A stretch of DNA of 42,525 nt from Hyphomicrobiales bacterium (GCA_011087605.1 JAALLE010000028.1:1-42525); one strand, 5' to 3'; shown: positions 17,891 through 27,073, counted from the first letter of the stretch. Program-made: numbers and translations. The notes: a model not told the origin generated them from the letters alone.

Positions 17891-17958
17891 CGCTGCTCGC
17901 CGCTGCCCGCCGCTGCCGGCGGGGATGGCGACGATGGCGGCGATGGCGGCGATTGCGA
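17891..17958. repeat. Back-to-back short tandem repeats (3 x 10 bp, then 4 x 9 bp)
   Basis: Three 10-bp copies related to CGCTGCCCGC (17891-17900, 17901-17910, 17911-17920) are followed by four 9-bp copies related to CGATGGCGG (17923-17958, two of them identical). The block lies between the DUF2059 gene and gor and ends about 40 bp before the gor start. It is far more G+C-rich than its surroundings and is a candidate slipped-strand variable spacer. Confidence 0.75.
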
Positions 17959-17999
17959 TGACGGCAAGCATTTTTGGGCAAATGTGACAGGAAATTCCC

Positions 18000-19391
18000 A
18001 TGGCATATGACTACGATTTATTCGTCATAGGTGGCGGATCGGGTGGCGTTCGGGCCGCCAATCGAACAGCCGCACTCGGTCACAAGGTCGGGGTTGCCGA
18101 AGAAAGCCGTTTTGGCGGCACCTGCGTGATACGCGGCTGCGTACCCAAAAAGCTTTATGTATATGCCTCCACCTTTCATGAGCATTTTGAAGATGCTGCC
18201 GGTTATGGCTGGACGGTCGGTGAAGCCAGTTTCGACTGGAAAAAACTGGTCACCAACAAGGAGGCGGAAATTACCCGTCTTGAAGGCCTCTACAAAAAAG
18301 GATTGAACGCCAATCAGGTGGACGTGTTAGATACACGCGCCGAATTGCGGGGGCCCCATGATATCTGGTTGAGCGCTGAAAACCGGATGATCACAGCCCA
18401 GCGCATCCTGATTGCCGTTGGTGGAACACCCAATCGCCACACATCGCTTGAAGGGCACGAGCTGGGAATAATCTCTGACCAGGCATTTGATCTCAAGGAA
18501 TTGCCGAAAAGTATCCTGATATCCGGCGCTGGTTATATCGCCGTTGAATTCGCCGGTATTTTTAACGGTTTGGGTGTGGACACAACGATTGTCTATCGCG
18601 GTCCTGAAATCCTGCGTGGCTTTGATGATGATGTGCGTGAATTGCTGCACGAAGAGTATATAAAGCGCGGTATTCGTATCATTACCGAACAGCAAATAAG
18701 CAAGCTGGAACTGGGCGACCACGACAAGCGAAAAGCCACGCTTTCGGGCGGTGAAGTTCTGGAGGTGGATCAGGTGATGTTTGCCCTCGGTCGTTTGCCA
18801 CTGACTGACAGTCTCGGACTGAATATGGCTGGCGTTGCCACGGATGATCGTGGCTATATCAAGGTTGATGACTATTCGCGCACCAATGTTGATCACATCT
18901 GGGCAGTGGGGGATGTGACCGACCGGGTTCAGCTGACTCCGGTGGCGATCCATGAATCGATGTGTTTTGTGGCGACCGAATTTCGCGATGATCCCCAGCA
19001 ACCGGATCATGAGATGATCCCAACGGCGGTGTTCTCGCACCCGGAAATCGGCACTGTTGGTATGACAGAGGCGGAGGCCGGACAGAAGTTTGAGAAACTG
19101 AATGTGTTTCGGGCGAACTTCAGGGCGATGAAACACACCATGTCCGGGCGCGACAGCCGCATGCTGATGAAGCTGATCGTGGATGTCGCAACCGACAAGG
19201 TGATCGGCGCTCACATTTTGGGACCAGACGCTGGCGAAATGGCCCAGATATTGGCGATTCCAATGAAAATGGGCAGTACCAAAGCCGACTTCGACCGTAC
19301 CATGGCGCTTCACCCTTCTGCGGCTGAAGAATTGGTAACAATGTATGAACCTACCTACACTGTTGAAAACGGTGTGCGGATTGGAGCGTAA
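18000..19391 (+). CDS. gor: Glutathione-disulfide reductase
   Basis: Glutathione reductase reduces GSSG with NADPH in the cytoplasm. The 463-residue flavoprotein has an N-terminal FAD motif FVIGGGSGGVRAA, the redox-active disulfide Cys42-Cys47 in GGTCVIRGCVPKKL, a second dinucleotide motif SGAGYIAVEFAGIF, the FAD-binding IWAVGDVTDRVQLTP, and the C-terminal dimer-interface catalytic histidine in LHPSAAEELVTM. Length is normal. The start has an AGGAAA ribosome-binding site just after the tandem-repeat block. Confidence 0.95.
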   Translation: MAYDYDLFVIGGGSGGVRAANRTAALGHKVGVAEESRFGGTCVIRGCVPKKLYVYASTFHEHFEDAAGYGWTVGEASFDWKKLVTNKEAEITRLEGLYKKGLNANQVDVLDTRAELRGPHDIWLSAENRMITAQRILIAVGGTPNRHTSLEGHELGIISDQAFDLKELPKSILISGAGYIAVEFAGIFNGLGVDTTIVYRGPEILRGFDDDVRELLHEEYIKRGIRIITEQQISKLELGDHDKRKATLSGGEVLEVDQVMFALGRLPLTDSLGLNMAGVATDDRGYIKVDDYSRTNVDHIWAVGDVTDRVQLTPVAIHESMCFVATEFRDDPQQPDHEMIPTAVFSHPEIGTVGMTEAEAGQKFEKLNVFRANFRAMKHTMSGRDSRMLMKLIVDVATDKVIGAHILGPDAGEMAQILAIPMKMGSTKADFDRTMALHPSAAEELVTMYEPTYTVENGVRIGA

Positions 19392-19518
19392 GTGACACAT
19401 GAGGCAGCAGGCTCGGTCCAGTTGAACCGGTACTTGCATTGTTTTGTTTGTCCGTGCCATGAGGGGAGAAACTTCAATTCGACCCTGTCGGGCGGCAAGC
19501 CTGGCCAAAGACCGCGCG

Positions 19519-20655
19519 ATGAAATCTGACACGGTGAGACTGCAACAACAGATTCCAGCTCGCTGGGGCGTGCCGAATACTGCCGGCGTTTCCATCCCGC
19601 ACGAGCTGACCTTCGATGATGTCTGCTACGATATCGAAGACGCGCCAATTCTGAAAAATGTTTCGCTGACTGCGCCTTCTGGCTCGGTAACCTGTTTGCT
19701 GGGGCCGTCGGGTTCCGGCAAAACCAGTCTCTTGCGGATTGCAGCTGGAATGCAGCGCCAGACGGCGGGGCGGGTTCTGCTCGATGACCGTGAAATCTGT
19801 GGCGACAAGATATTCATGCCGCCTGAAAAGCGTGGCATTGGCCTGGTATTTCAGGACTATGCGCTGTTTCCTCACTTGAACATTTTGGACAATGTTCTGT
19901 TCGGACTGCGTCACCTTGGACGCGAGGCGCGCATGGAGCAGGCCGGGAAGATGCTGAACCGGGTTGGTCTGGCGGACCGGGCCAGCGATTTTCCGCACAA
20001 TCTGTCCGGTGGAGAACAGCAAAGGGTGGCTCTGGCCCGGGCGATGGCCCCAAGACCCGGAGTTCTGCTGATGGATGAGCCGTTTTCCGGTCTTGATGCG
20101 CGATTGCGCGATATGATGCGTGATGAAACGCTGGGAATATTGCGCGAAACACGGGCCACTTCAGTCATCGTCACTCATGACCCAGAAGAGGCCTTGCGTA
20201 TGGGAGATCAGATTGCACTGTTGAACGAAGGCAGGCTGGAACAGGCGGGCAGTGGGCAGGATCTCTACTACAAGCCCAACAGTCTGTTTGCGGCGGGTTT
20301 CTTTTCCGAACTGAACATTTTCGCGGGCCGGGTAACGCAAGCTGCAGTTCAGACACCATTGGGCCGAATAGAGGCTGGTGAATTCAGCAACGGAGACGAC
20401 GTCGTTGCAGCCATTCGAGTGGGTGCAATTGAAATTGCTAAATCATCGGGTGAGGGCAGTGGCGTGCCGGGGCGTATTTTGTCGATGAATTTTTCTGGTG
20501 ACCATAACCATCTGAACGTCGGGATCAGCGGATACGACACGCCGATACGTACTCGCGTGGCGGTCGGTTCGGAAGTGATTCATCACCTTCAGGTGGGTGA
20601 TGATGTTGTGCTTACTCCGAAAAAACACGGCGCATTTGTATTTTCGGCTGGATAA
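19519..20655 (+). CDS. Iron(III)/spermidine-type ABC transporter ATPase, orphan
   Basis: With the start at ATG 19519 this is a 378-residue ATPase of the MalK/FbpC/PotA type: Walker A GPSGSGKT (62-69), Q-loop VFQDYALFPH, signature LSGGEQQRVALARA, Walker B LLMDEPFSGLD, and a C-terminal TOBE-like region (from about residue 270) with ILSMNFSGDHNHLNV. FbpC-like Fe3+ uptake is the closest impression. No permease or binding-protein gene is adjacent, so it is an orphan. The start is uncertain: the frame is open from 19444, and another ATG is at 19459; none has a strong ribosome-binding site. Confidence 0.85.
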   Translation: MKSDTVRLQQQIPARWGVPNTAGVSIPHELTFDDVCYDIEDAPILKNVSLTAPSGSVTCLLGPSGSGKTSLLRIAAGMQRQTAGRVLLDDREICGDKIFMPPEKRGIGLVFQDYALFPHLNILDNVLFGLRHLGREARMEQAGKMLNRVGLADRASDFPHNLSGGEQQRVALARAMAPRPGVLLMDEPFSGLDARLRDMMRDETLGILRETRATSVIVTHDPEEALRMGDQIALLNEGRLEQAGSGQDLYYKPNSLFAAGFFSELNIFAGRVTQAAVQTPLGRIEAGEFSNGDDVVAAIRVGAIEIAKSSGEGSGVPGRILSMNFSGDHNHLNVGISGYDTPIRTRVAVGSEVIHHLQVGDDVVLTPKKHGAFVFSAG

Positions 20656-20679
20656 GTCGCAAATTGACCCCATATCTGA

Positions 20680-20726
20680 CGCAACATGGGTGCATTCATT
20701 CGATGCACGACTTTTGGTGTGTTGCG
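20680..20726. promoter_or_regulatory. Nested stem-loop upstream of tatA
   Basis: CGCAACA (20680-20686) pairs perfectly with TGTTGCG (20720-20726), and inside it GTGCAT (20690-20695) pairs with ATGCAC (20703-20708). It is about 90 bp upstream of tatA and 25 bp after the ABC ATPase stop. It lacks a T tract, so it could be a leader structure or processing site rather than a terminator. Confidence 0.4.
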
Positions 20727-20814
20727 ACGCGGCAAAGCTTTGGCTAGGTTGCGTCAAATTAAATATTTCAGGTTTTGGCGATAGAAGTGCCAAGGCCAAA
20801 TAGGAGCTGGACAT

Positions 20815-21033
20815 ATGGGACAAATTGGCATTTGGCAGATTGTAATTATTGCAGTGGTTGTCGTGTTGCTTTTTGGCCGGGGCAAGATTTCCGATCTGAT
20901 GGGTGATGTTGCTAAGGGCATCAATTCCTTCAAGAAAGGCCTCAACGATACTGAGGAAGAAGTCGCCGACAAAATTGAAGACGGCAAGGATAAGGTCGTT
21001 GACGCTGTCAACGAAAAAACCAAAACCAGCTAG
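20815..21033 (+). CDS. tatA: Sec-independent protein translocase TatA
   Basis: TatA oligomerises to form the conducting element for folded twin-arginine substrates in the inner membrane. The 72-residue protein has a single N-terminal transmembrane helix ([16 protein letters not shown]), the conserved hinge [12 protein letters not shown], an amphipathic helix [14 protein letters not shown] and a charged tail. It is the first gene of tatABC, with an AGGAGC ribosome-binding site. Confidence 0.95.
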   Translation: MGQIGIWQIVIIAVVVVLLFGRGKISDLMGDVAKGINSFKKGLNDTEEEVADKIEDGKDKVVDAVNEKTKTS

Positions 21034-21093
21034 GTGAATTTGCCCCTTCGACGCTTGATGTAATGACCCTTTCGACACGCTTGGAGCCTGGCC

Positions 21094-21846
21094 TTGTTTG
21101 ATATCGGCTGGACGGAAATGCTGGTGGTGGCTGTTGTGGCCATATTGTTTGTTGGCCCGAAAGAGCTGCCGGCAATGCTGCGCACGTTTGGCAAAAGCGT
21201 CAAAAAAATCCGTGCACTGGCTGGAGATTTCCAGCGTCAGTTTGATGATGCATTGAAAGATGCCGAACTGGATGGCGTGAAGAGCGCCATTGACGATGTG
21301 CGCAAGCTCGACCCGACCAAGCAGATCAAGGATAAGCTGAACCCTCTGAAGTCTGAACTTGATGAGGTCAAAGGCTCCGTCGAAAAGGCAACCGATTACG
21401 ATGCTGACACCTTGTTTGATGAGAGCAAAGCGCCGGAATTAGATCCGCCCGTTGAGATTGACGTGGAAGCGGCGCTGGAAAAACAGCGCAAGGCAGAAGA
21501 AGAGCAAGCCAAGTTGCCACCAAGTTCCGGCGTCAATGCGGTTCCCGGTTTCGGCGGGGCTCCTGGAAAAACTTCTGCCAAAAACTCAGCTGCACCGAAA
21601 AAATCATCAAAAACAAAGGCTACGGCTCAAAAGGCATCGGCCACAAAAGCCAAAGCAAAGGTCGCTCCGGCTAAGGCCAAGGCTAAGAAACCGGCCGCGC
21701 GGTCCGGTAAGGACAAGGCGCCAGCGGCGAGCAAAACCGCTGCCAAGAAAGTTGCGACCAGGAAGCCAGCCACTGAGCGACAAGCTGCGCAAAAGCCAGC
21801 TGCCAAAAAAGCCACCGCTAAGGCGACCAAGAAGGCCAAGGCATGA
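21094..21846 (+). CDS. tatB: Sec-independent protein translocase TatB
   Basis: TatB forms the twin-arginine receptor complex with TatC. The protein starts at TTG 21094 (MFDIGWTEMLVVAVVAILF), which aligns exactly with the TatB N-terminus and has a GGAG ribosome-binding site. One transmembrane helix is followed by VGPKELPAMLRTFGK and an amphipathic helix. At 250 residues it is long: about the last 90 residues are a lysine/alanine/proline-rich, histone-H1-like low-complexity tail. The stop overlaps tatC as ATGA. Confidence 0.93.
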   Translation: MFDIGWTEMLVVAVVAILFVGPKELPAMLRTFGKSVKKIRALAGDFQRQFDDALKDAELDGVKSAIDDVRKLDPTKQIKDKLNPLKSELDEVKGSVEKATDYDADTLFDESKAPELDPPVEIDVEAALEKQRKAEEEQAKLPPSSGVNAVPGFGGAPGKTSAKNSAAPKKSSKTKATAQKASATKAKAKVAPAKAKAKKPAARSGKDKAPAASKTAAKKVATRKPATERQAAQKPAAKKATAKATKKAKA

Positions 21847-22625
21847 GCGAAGCAGATATTGAAGAAAGCGCCGCGCCGCTGGTCGAACACCTCATTGAGC
21901 TGCGCCAGCGTCTGATCAAGGCTTTGATCGCGGTATTTATTGTTTTTATTGTCGCATTCATTTTCGCTGACCAGATTTTTCAAATTCTGGTCATCCCTTA
22001 CGAAAGGGCGGCCGGGGAAAATCAGAACCTGAAACTGATTTTTACTGCGCCCCAGGAATACTTCTTTGCTCAGTTGAAAATTGCCCTGTTTACCGCGCTG
22101 TTTATCGCGTTTCCGGTAATTGCCGCGCAAATCTACAAATTTGTTGCTCCTGGTTTGTACAAGAATGAACGTCAGGCGTTTTTACCGTTTTTGATTGCGA
22201 CCCCGATATTGTTTTTCATGGGGGCATCGTTGGTGTTCTTTGTTGTCATGCCGTTGGCGATGACCTTCTTCCTATCGATGCAGCTGACAGGTCCGGAAGT
22301 GACCACCACCATCGAACTGCTGCCCAAAGTCAGCGAATATCTGGGGCTGATCATGACGCTGATCTTTGCCTTCGGCCTGGTGTTTCAAATGCCGGTGGTC
22401 ATTTCGCTTTTGGCCCGAGCCGGGCTGGTGAGTGAGCAAGGGCTGAAGAGCAAGCGCAAATATGCGGTGGTTTTGACTTTTGTGGCTGCGGCGGTTCTGA
22501 CCCCGCCTGATCCGGTAAGCCAAATCGGCCTTGCAGTTCCGACATTGCTTCTCTACGAACTGTCCATCTATGCCACCCGACTCATTGAGCGGAAACGGGC
22601 CGCGCAGGAAGCCTCTGCCACCTGA
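21843..22625 (+). CDS. tatC: Sec-independent protein translocase TatC
   Basis: TatC recognises twin-arginine signal peptides. This 260-residue polytopic protein has six hydrophobic segments. Family motifs are the N-terminal PLVEHLIELRQRLIKAL, LIFTAPQEYFFAQLKIALF, the FVAPGLYKNER loop, and AAVLTPPDPVSQIGLAVP before the last helices. The ATG overlaps the tatB stop by 4 bp, completing tatABC. Confidence 0.96.
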   Translation: MSEADIEESAAPLVEHLIELRQRLIKALIAVFIVFIVAFIFADQIFQILVIPYERAAGENQNLKLIFTAPQEYFFAQLKIALFTALFIAFPVIAAQIYKFVAPGLYKNERQAFLPFLIATPILFFMGASLVFFVVMPLAMTFFLSMQLTGPEVTTTIELLPKVSEYLGLIMTLIFAFGLVFQMPVVISLLARAGLVSEQGLKSKRKYAVVLTFVAAAVLTPPDPVSQIGLAVPTLLLYELSIYATRLIERKRAAQEASAT

Positions 22626-22677
22626 TATTCCGCACTTTTTCGTTACCGGTGGATTGGCAACAATTATGGTCGTCTAA

Positions 22678-23958
22678 ATGTTTGATATCAAATGGATACG
22701 AGAAAAACCTAAAGCTTTTGATGAAGCTATGAACTTGCGAGGTCTACCCCCGCAGGCGGAATCGCTGGTTCAGCTCGACGACAATCGCAGAGCTCATATC
22801 TCAAAACTGCAGGAAGCTCAGGAAGAGCGCAACCGCGCATCAAAGGAAATTGGCAAGGCCAAGGGTGCCGGTGACGAAGAGGCGGCTCAAAAGGCCATCG
22901 CCGAAGTCGCCAAACTGAAGTCCTTTCTGCAAACTGGCGAAGAAGAAGGAAAAACCCTGTCGAAGGCGGTGTCGGACGCTTTGTCTGTGCTGCCCAACAT
23001 CCCTTATGAGGATGTGCCGGTTGGTGAGGATGAGGACGACAATGTCGAGATTCGCCTGGTCGGCGACAAACCAGTACTGGATTTCGATCCCAAGGAACAT
23101 TTTGAGTTGGGCGAGGCGCTCGGCCAGATGGATTTCGACACGGCAGCAAAACTGTCTGGCAGCAGGTTTGTTCTCCTAAACAATGGCCTGGCACGTCTGG
23201 AACGGGCTTTGGGCCAATTCATGTTGGACCTGCACACTACGGAACATGGTTATGCCGAGGTTTCACCGCCGGTATTGGTGCGCGAGGAAGTTCTGTATGG
23301 TGTCGGCAATCTTCCTAAATTTGAGGAAGATCTGTTCAAAACCACCGACGGACGCTGGATGATTCCAACATCAGAGGCGCCATTGACCAACATTGTGCGT
23401 GAGGAAATTGTTCCCGCCGACTATCTGCCGCGCCGATATACAGCGCTGACAAACTGCTTTCGGGCAGAGGCGGGTTCGGCAGGTCGTGACACGCGTGGAA
23501 TGTTGCGCCAGCATCAATTTTCCAAGGTTGAGCTTGTTTCGATCACCGATGCTGAAAGTTCAAATGCCGAGCATGAACGCATGTTGTCGTGTGCGGAAGA
23601 AGTGCTGAAGCAGTTGGGGCTGCATTATCGTGTGGTAACACTATGCACCGGCGATCTTGGTTTCAGTGCCCACAAGACCTACGACATTGAAGTCTGGTTG
23701 CCGGGACAAAACGCCTACCGGGAAATCTCGTCCTGCAGCGTATGTGGCGATTTTCAAGCCCGCCGCATGAACGCCCGTTACCGCGTTGAGGGCGACAAGC
23801 AATTGCGCTATTGCCACACGCTGAACGGTTCGGGCATCGCAGTGGGGCGGGCATTGATTGCGGTGATGGAGAATTTTCAAAATCAGGATGGTTCGATCAG
23901 AGTGCCGCAGGTTCTGGGACGATATATGGGTGGAATTACCCGGATTGAATCTAACTGA
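22678..23958 (+). CDS. serS: Serine-tRNA ligase
   Basis: SerRS charges tRNA(Ser) (and tRNA(Sec)). The 426-residue protein has an N-terminal antiparallel coiled-coil arm (about residues 30-105) and a class II catalytic core with motif 2 ([20 protein letters not shown], then HQFSKVEL) and motif 3 ([19 protein letters not shown]). It begins 52 bp after tatC and its TGA overlaps the surE ATG (TGATG), so tat, serS and surE are probably one transcript. Confidence 0.97.
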   Translation: MFDIKWIREKPKAFDEAMNLRGLPPQAESLVQLDDNRRAHISKLQEAQEERNRASKEIGKAKGAGDEEAAQKAIAEVAKLKSFLQTGEEEGKTLSKAVSDALSVLPNIPYEDVPVGEDEDDNVEIRLVGDKPVLDFDPKEHFELGEALGQMDFDTAAKLSGSRFVLLNNGLARLERALGQFMLDLHTTEHGYAEVSPPVLVREEVLYGVGNLPKFEEDLFKTTDGRWMIPTSEAPLTNIVREEIVPADYLPRRYTALTNCFRAEAGSAGRDTRGMLRQHQFSKVELVSITDAESSNAEHERMLSCAEEVLKQLGLHYRVVTLCTGDLGFSAHKTYDIEVWLPGQNAYREISSCSVCGDFQARRMNARYRVEGDKQLRYCHTLNGSGIAVGRALIAVMENFQNQDGSIRVPQVLGRYMGGITRIESN

Positions 23959-24716
23959 TGCGGATATTGCTGACCAATGATGATGGCATCCACGCGCATG
24001 GATTGACTGCTCTGGAGCAGATTGCGCGCACGCTTTCTGATGATATCTGGATCGTTGCCCCAGAGACCGATCAAAGTGGTTTGGCACACTCGTTGACCCT
24101 GAACCACCCTTTGCGGGCGCGCGAAGTTGGCGAAAAGAGCTTTGCCGTAACCGGAACGCCTACCGATTGTGTGATCATGGGTGTGCGTCAACTGGTTGAC
24201 GGACCGGTGGACCTTGTTCTGTCGGGCGTCAATGCGGGTCAAAATGTGGGTGACTACGTAACCTATTCAGGTACAGTTGCTGGAGCCATGGAAGGGACGC
24301 TGCTGGGCATCAAATCTATTGCTTTGTCGCAATCCTATAATTTTGACGGTTCGCGGAATATTCCCTGGGAAACTTCGGAAAAACTGGCGCCTGAACTGTT
24401 GGCAAAACTGATTGATGTCGACCTGCCAAAAGACACGTTGATCAACGTCAATTTTCCCAATTGTCCTCCTGAAGAAGCCAGGGGGCACGCTATTGTGACG
24501 CAGGGCAAGTTTGAACATGGCTTGGGGATCGGCGAGAGGGCTGACGGTCGCGGTCATCCTTACTACTGGCTGGAATTCATTGGCAAACCTCCGATCCATC
24601 AACCGGGGACGGACATTGATGCGTTGGTCAATAATCAGATTGCCGTCACTCCGGTCCGAATGGACATGACCCACCATCAAATTCTTGATAGGCTCAGCCA
24701 GGAATTGGGAGGATAG
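23958..24716 (+). CDS. surE: 5'/3'-nucleotidase SurE
   Basis: SurE is a metal-dependent nucleoside monophosphatase of stationary-phase survival. The 252-residue protein starts [16 protein letters not shown], with the metal ligands Asp8 and Asp9, followed by [19 protein letters not shown], the [20 protein letters not shown] phosphate-binding region, and [13 protein letters not shown]. It is coupled to serS and precedes pcm, the same surE-pcm-nlpD order known from E. coli. Confidence 0.95.
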   Translation: MRILLTNDDGIHAHGLTALEQIARTLSDDIWIVAPETDQSGLAHSLTLNHPLRAREVGEKSFAVTGTPTDCVIMGVRQLVDGPVDLVLSGVNAGQNVGDYVTYSGTVAGAMEGTLLGIKSIALSQSYNFDGSRNIPWETSEKLAPELLAKLIDVDLPKDTLINVNFPNCPPEEARGHAIVTQGKFEHGLGIGERADGRGHPYYWLEFIGKPPIHQPGTDIDALVNNQIAVTPVRMDMTHHQILDRLSQELGG

Positions 24717-24720
24717 ATTT

Positions 24721-25377
24721 GTGAGCAATCAGGGTCATTCATTTCCCGAGGCCATTGTGGCCCTGATGCTGAGATTGCGTGAGATTGGAATTGTTGATCA
24801 GAATTTCGTCAAACTCATCGAATCCGTACCGCATGAACAATTCGTCCCGGCGCGGTATTTTGATCAGGCATGGAAACCGCAAACCTTGCCAATGGCCTGC
24901 GGCCAAACCATGTTGCCGCCCGAAATGACCATCCGGCTGGTGGACGCGCTTAAAGTCGAACCATCGCATTCAATATTGGAGATCGGCACCGGTAGCGGTT
25001 ATCAGACCGCGCTGCTCGCCCGACTTGCCAAAAAGGTGTTTTCCGTAGATCGCTATCACGTGCTGCTGGAAGCGGCCAAAGACCGTCTGGGGCGGTTGGG
25101 GCTGACCAATGTCACTATGGTCCAGGCCGACGGTTCGTCAAATCCGGTCGGGCAAGGGCTTTATGATCGAATAATTATCGACTCATCGTTTGAATCAATG
25201 CCACGGTTTTTGCTTGAACAACTGGTTTCCGGCGGCATTGCGGTCACGGTTATCGGCCCCCCGGGCGGGCAACAAATGGCCGTGCGGTTGACCAAGGTCG
25301 GTAGCCGGTTTGACCGCACGGATTTATTTCCCATTCATTGCAATCCGCTGGAGCAGGGCATCGCAAAGGCTCTTTGA
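24721..25377 (+). CDS. pcm: Protein-L-isoaspartate O-methyltransferase
   Basis: Pcm methylates L-isoaspartyl residues using S-adenosylmethionine, starting their repair. I place the start at GTG 24721, with GGGAGGA upstream, giving 218 residues. Motifs are VPHEQFVPARYFDQAW, the isoaspartate-binding QTMLPPEM, SAM motif I LEIGTGSGYQTALLA and YDRIIIDSSFESMPRFLLEQL. The upstream extension of the frame overlaps surE and has no similarity. Confidence 0.93.
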   Translation: MSNQGHSFPEAIVALMLRLREIGIVDQNFVKLIESVPHEQFVPARYFDQAWKPQTLPMACGQTMLPPEMTIRLVDALKVEPSHSILEIGTGSGYQTALLARLAKKVFSVDRYHVLLEAAKDRLGRLGLTNVTMVQADGSSNPVGQGLYDRIIIDSSFESMPRFLLEQLVSGGIAVTVIGPPGGQQMAVRLTKVGSRFDRTDLFPIHCNPLEQGIAKAL

Positions 25378-25417
25378 AGTATTTTGTTGCATGGTTCCTC
25401 GTAACCATTTGGTTAGC

Positions 25418-25432
25418 TTAACCGCAGATTAA
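25418..25432 (+). promoter_or_regulatory. CtrA binding box TTAA-N7-TTAA
   Basis: TTAA at 25418-25421, seven bases (CCGCAGA), then TTAA at 25429-25432 followed by C. This is the alphaproteobacterial CtrA consensus, and the fuller form TTAACC-N5-TTAAC is matched. It ends 51 bp before the nlpD-like start codon, a position compatible with activation near -35. A 14-bp palindrome (TAACCA-TT-TGGTTA, 25402-25415) lies immediately upstream. Confidence 0.7.
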
Positions 25433-25483
25433 CGTTGATGGGTTCTAATCACGGACCAGTATTGAGTAGTCCGTGGAAGAGTT

Positions 25484-27052
25484 ATGCGTACCAACATTCT
25501 CGCGCGACGGTTTAGCGCGCTATCGAAAGCTTCATCCCTTGTTGTTCTGTTGAGCTTTGCAACAGCCTGTAGCAACGACGTCATGCGTCTGGATACGTTG
25601 ACAACGGCGTCGATCACCAACACTTCCAATCAAAGTCAGATCATTGGCGATCGGCCAACTCGGTTATCGAACTATGGTGATGAATATGATCCTCGCCAGC
25701 CCAACATTCACGTGGCCAAGCGCAGCGGCGGTGATAGCGGCGACGGTGGCGGTTATCGTCCACAAAGCAGCTATTCAAAACCTGGGCGCTATGCCTCTTT
25801 GAAGGTCACTCCTCCTTCACAATCTCCGACAATAAACCGCTCGGCATTACCACCTGTCGAATCCAGCCAGCCAATGCCGCAGCGCACCGCAAAAACTCAA
25901 CCCATCGTATTGCAACCACGGCAATCTCGGGTTGCTCCGCTGCGGGTAAACAACACCGACAGCATCGTCACGGGCGCTGTGACGGACGAACCAAAAACCA
26001 CCAAGTCGATCGGTTGGGACTCATCAAAAGGCACACGGGTCACCGTCAGATCCGGTGAAACCCTCTACAATCTGTCACGTCGCTATGGTGTGCCGGTTTC
26101 AGCAATCATGAGCGCCAATCAGATCAGCGATGCGAATTCGGTTGAGGCCGGAAAACAGATATTGATTCCGACCTACAATTATTCCAGCAAAGCACCGATT
26201 TCAGCGCCGGATAATCATCCAATTACCAAGGCATCGCGGGCTTCTCGCGGTTTTCAGGGACAACCTCGTGGTCGCGTCGCTGTCCCCAAAGTGCGCACCG
26301 CCAATGTCGCCAGCCAACCAAAAACCGCCACTGTTCAAGCGCAGCCCAAACTTGCTGCAACCGGGCAAACTTCGCACTATGTCGTCAAATCCGGCGATAC
26401 ATTGTCAGGCATTGCCTATCGCACTGGTGCGTCAATGGCCGCCATTCGGGCGAGCAACAATATGAGCGACAATACGGTGCGGCTTGGTCAGACTCTGATT
26501 ATTCCTGCAGCCGGTACAGTTGTTCAACCCGAACTCGATACAACTCGGACCGGAAGCATTCCCGCATCGAATACAAAAACACGGACCATCAAGCAGGTTG
26601 ACTCGAACTCAAATCAATCTGTTGCCAGCATAACGCCTGCAAAGCAAACGGCCACTCAGCCGGTTGTCAACAAAAGTGCTGCTTTCCGTTGGCCTGCTGA
26701 AGGACGTGTCATTTCCAAGTTCGGTGAACGATTGGGATCCGGTACCAATGACGGCATAGATATTTCAATGCCCATCGGCACGCCGGTAAAAGCCAGCCAG
26801 AAGGGCACAGTCATTTATGCCGGATCGGAACTGGAAGATTTCGGCAATCTCATCCTGGTCAGCCATAACAATGGCTGGGTCTCGGCCTACGCCCATTCCA
26901 GCGCAAATCTTGTGCGTCGGGGTCAGAAAGTGGCGCGCGGTCAAACGATCGCCAAGTCCGGTCGCAGCGGCAATGCGGGTGTTCCAAAGCTTCACTTTGA
27001 GCTGCGCAAGGATTCAAACCCGGTCAACCCGTTGAAGCATCTCGATCGCTGA
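25484..27052 (+). CDS. nlpD: NlpD/DipM-like LysM and LytM (M23) lipoprotein
   Basis: This 522-residue outer-membrane lipoprotein probably acts in peptidoglycan remodelling at division. The signal peptide ends in a lipobox, LSFATAC (cysteine near residue 29). LysM domains lie at about 184-232 (VRSGETLYNLSRRYGV) and 297-344 (VKSGDTLSGIAYRTGA), joined by Pro/Gln/Thr-rich linkers. The M23 domain is at about 402-520. Its metal site is degenerate: the first motif reads N422-DGID, where active enzymes have His, and the last motif reads KLHFEL with Lys for the first His. This is the pattern of E. coli NlpD, an amidase activator rather than an enzyme. It follows surE-pcm, as in E. coli, and is preceded by a CtrA box. 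Confidence 0.9.
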   Translation: MRTNILARRFSALSKASSLVVLLSFATACSNDVMRLDTLTTASITNTSNQSQIIGDRPTRLSNYGDEYDPRQPNIHVAKRSGGDSGDGGGYRPQSSYSKPGRYASLKVTPPSQSPTINRSALPPVESSQPMPQRTAKTQPIVLQPRQSRVAPLRVNNTDSIVTGAVTDEPKTTKSIGWDSSKGTRVTVRSGETLYNLSRRYGVPVSAIMSANQISDANSVEAGKQILIPTYNYSSKAPISAPDNHPITKASRASRGFQGQPRGRVAVPKVRTANVASQPKTATVQAQPKLAATGQTSHYVVKSGDTLSGIAYRTGASMAAIRASNNMSDNTVRLGQTLIIPAAGTVVQPELDTTRTGSIPASNTKTRTIKQVDSNSNQSVASITPAKQTATQPVVNKSAAFRWPAEGRVISKFGERLGSGTNDGIDISMPIGTPVKASQKGTVIYAGSELEDFGNLILVSHNNGWVSAYAHSSANLVRRGQKVARGQTIAKSGRSGNAGVPKLHFELRKDSNPVNPLKHLDR

Positions 27053-27073
27053 TTTGACGAGTTTGAAACCGGT

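Noticed and set aside
18327-19595. 422-codon minus-strand ORF opposite gor
   Set aside because: Antisense to glutathione reductase, whose motifs are unambiguous; the length reflects codon bias, not a gene.
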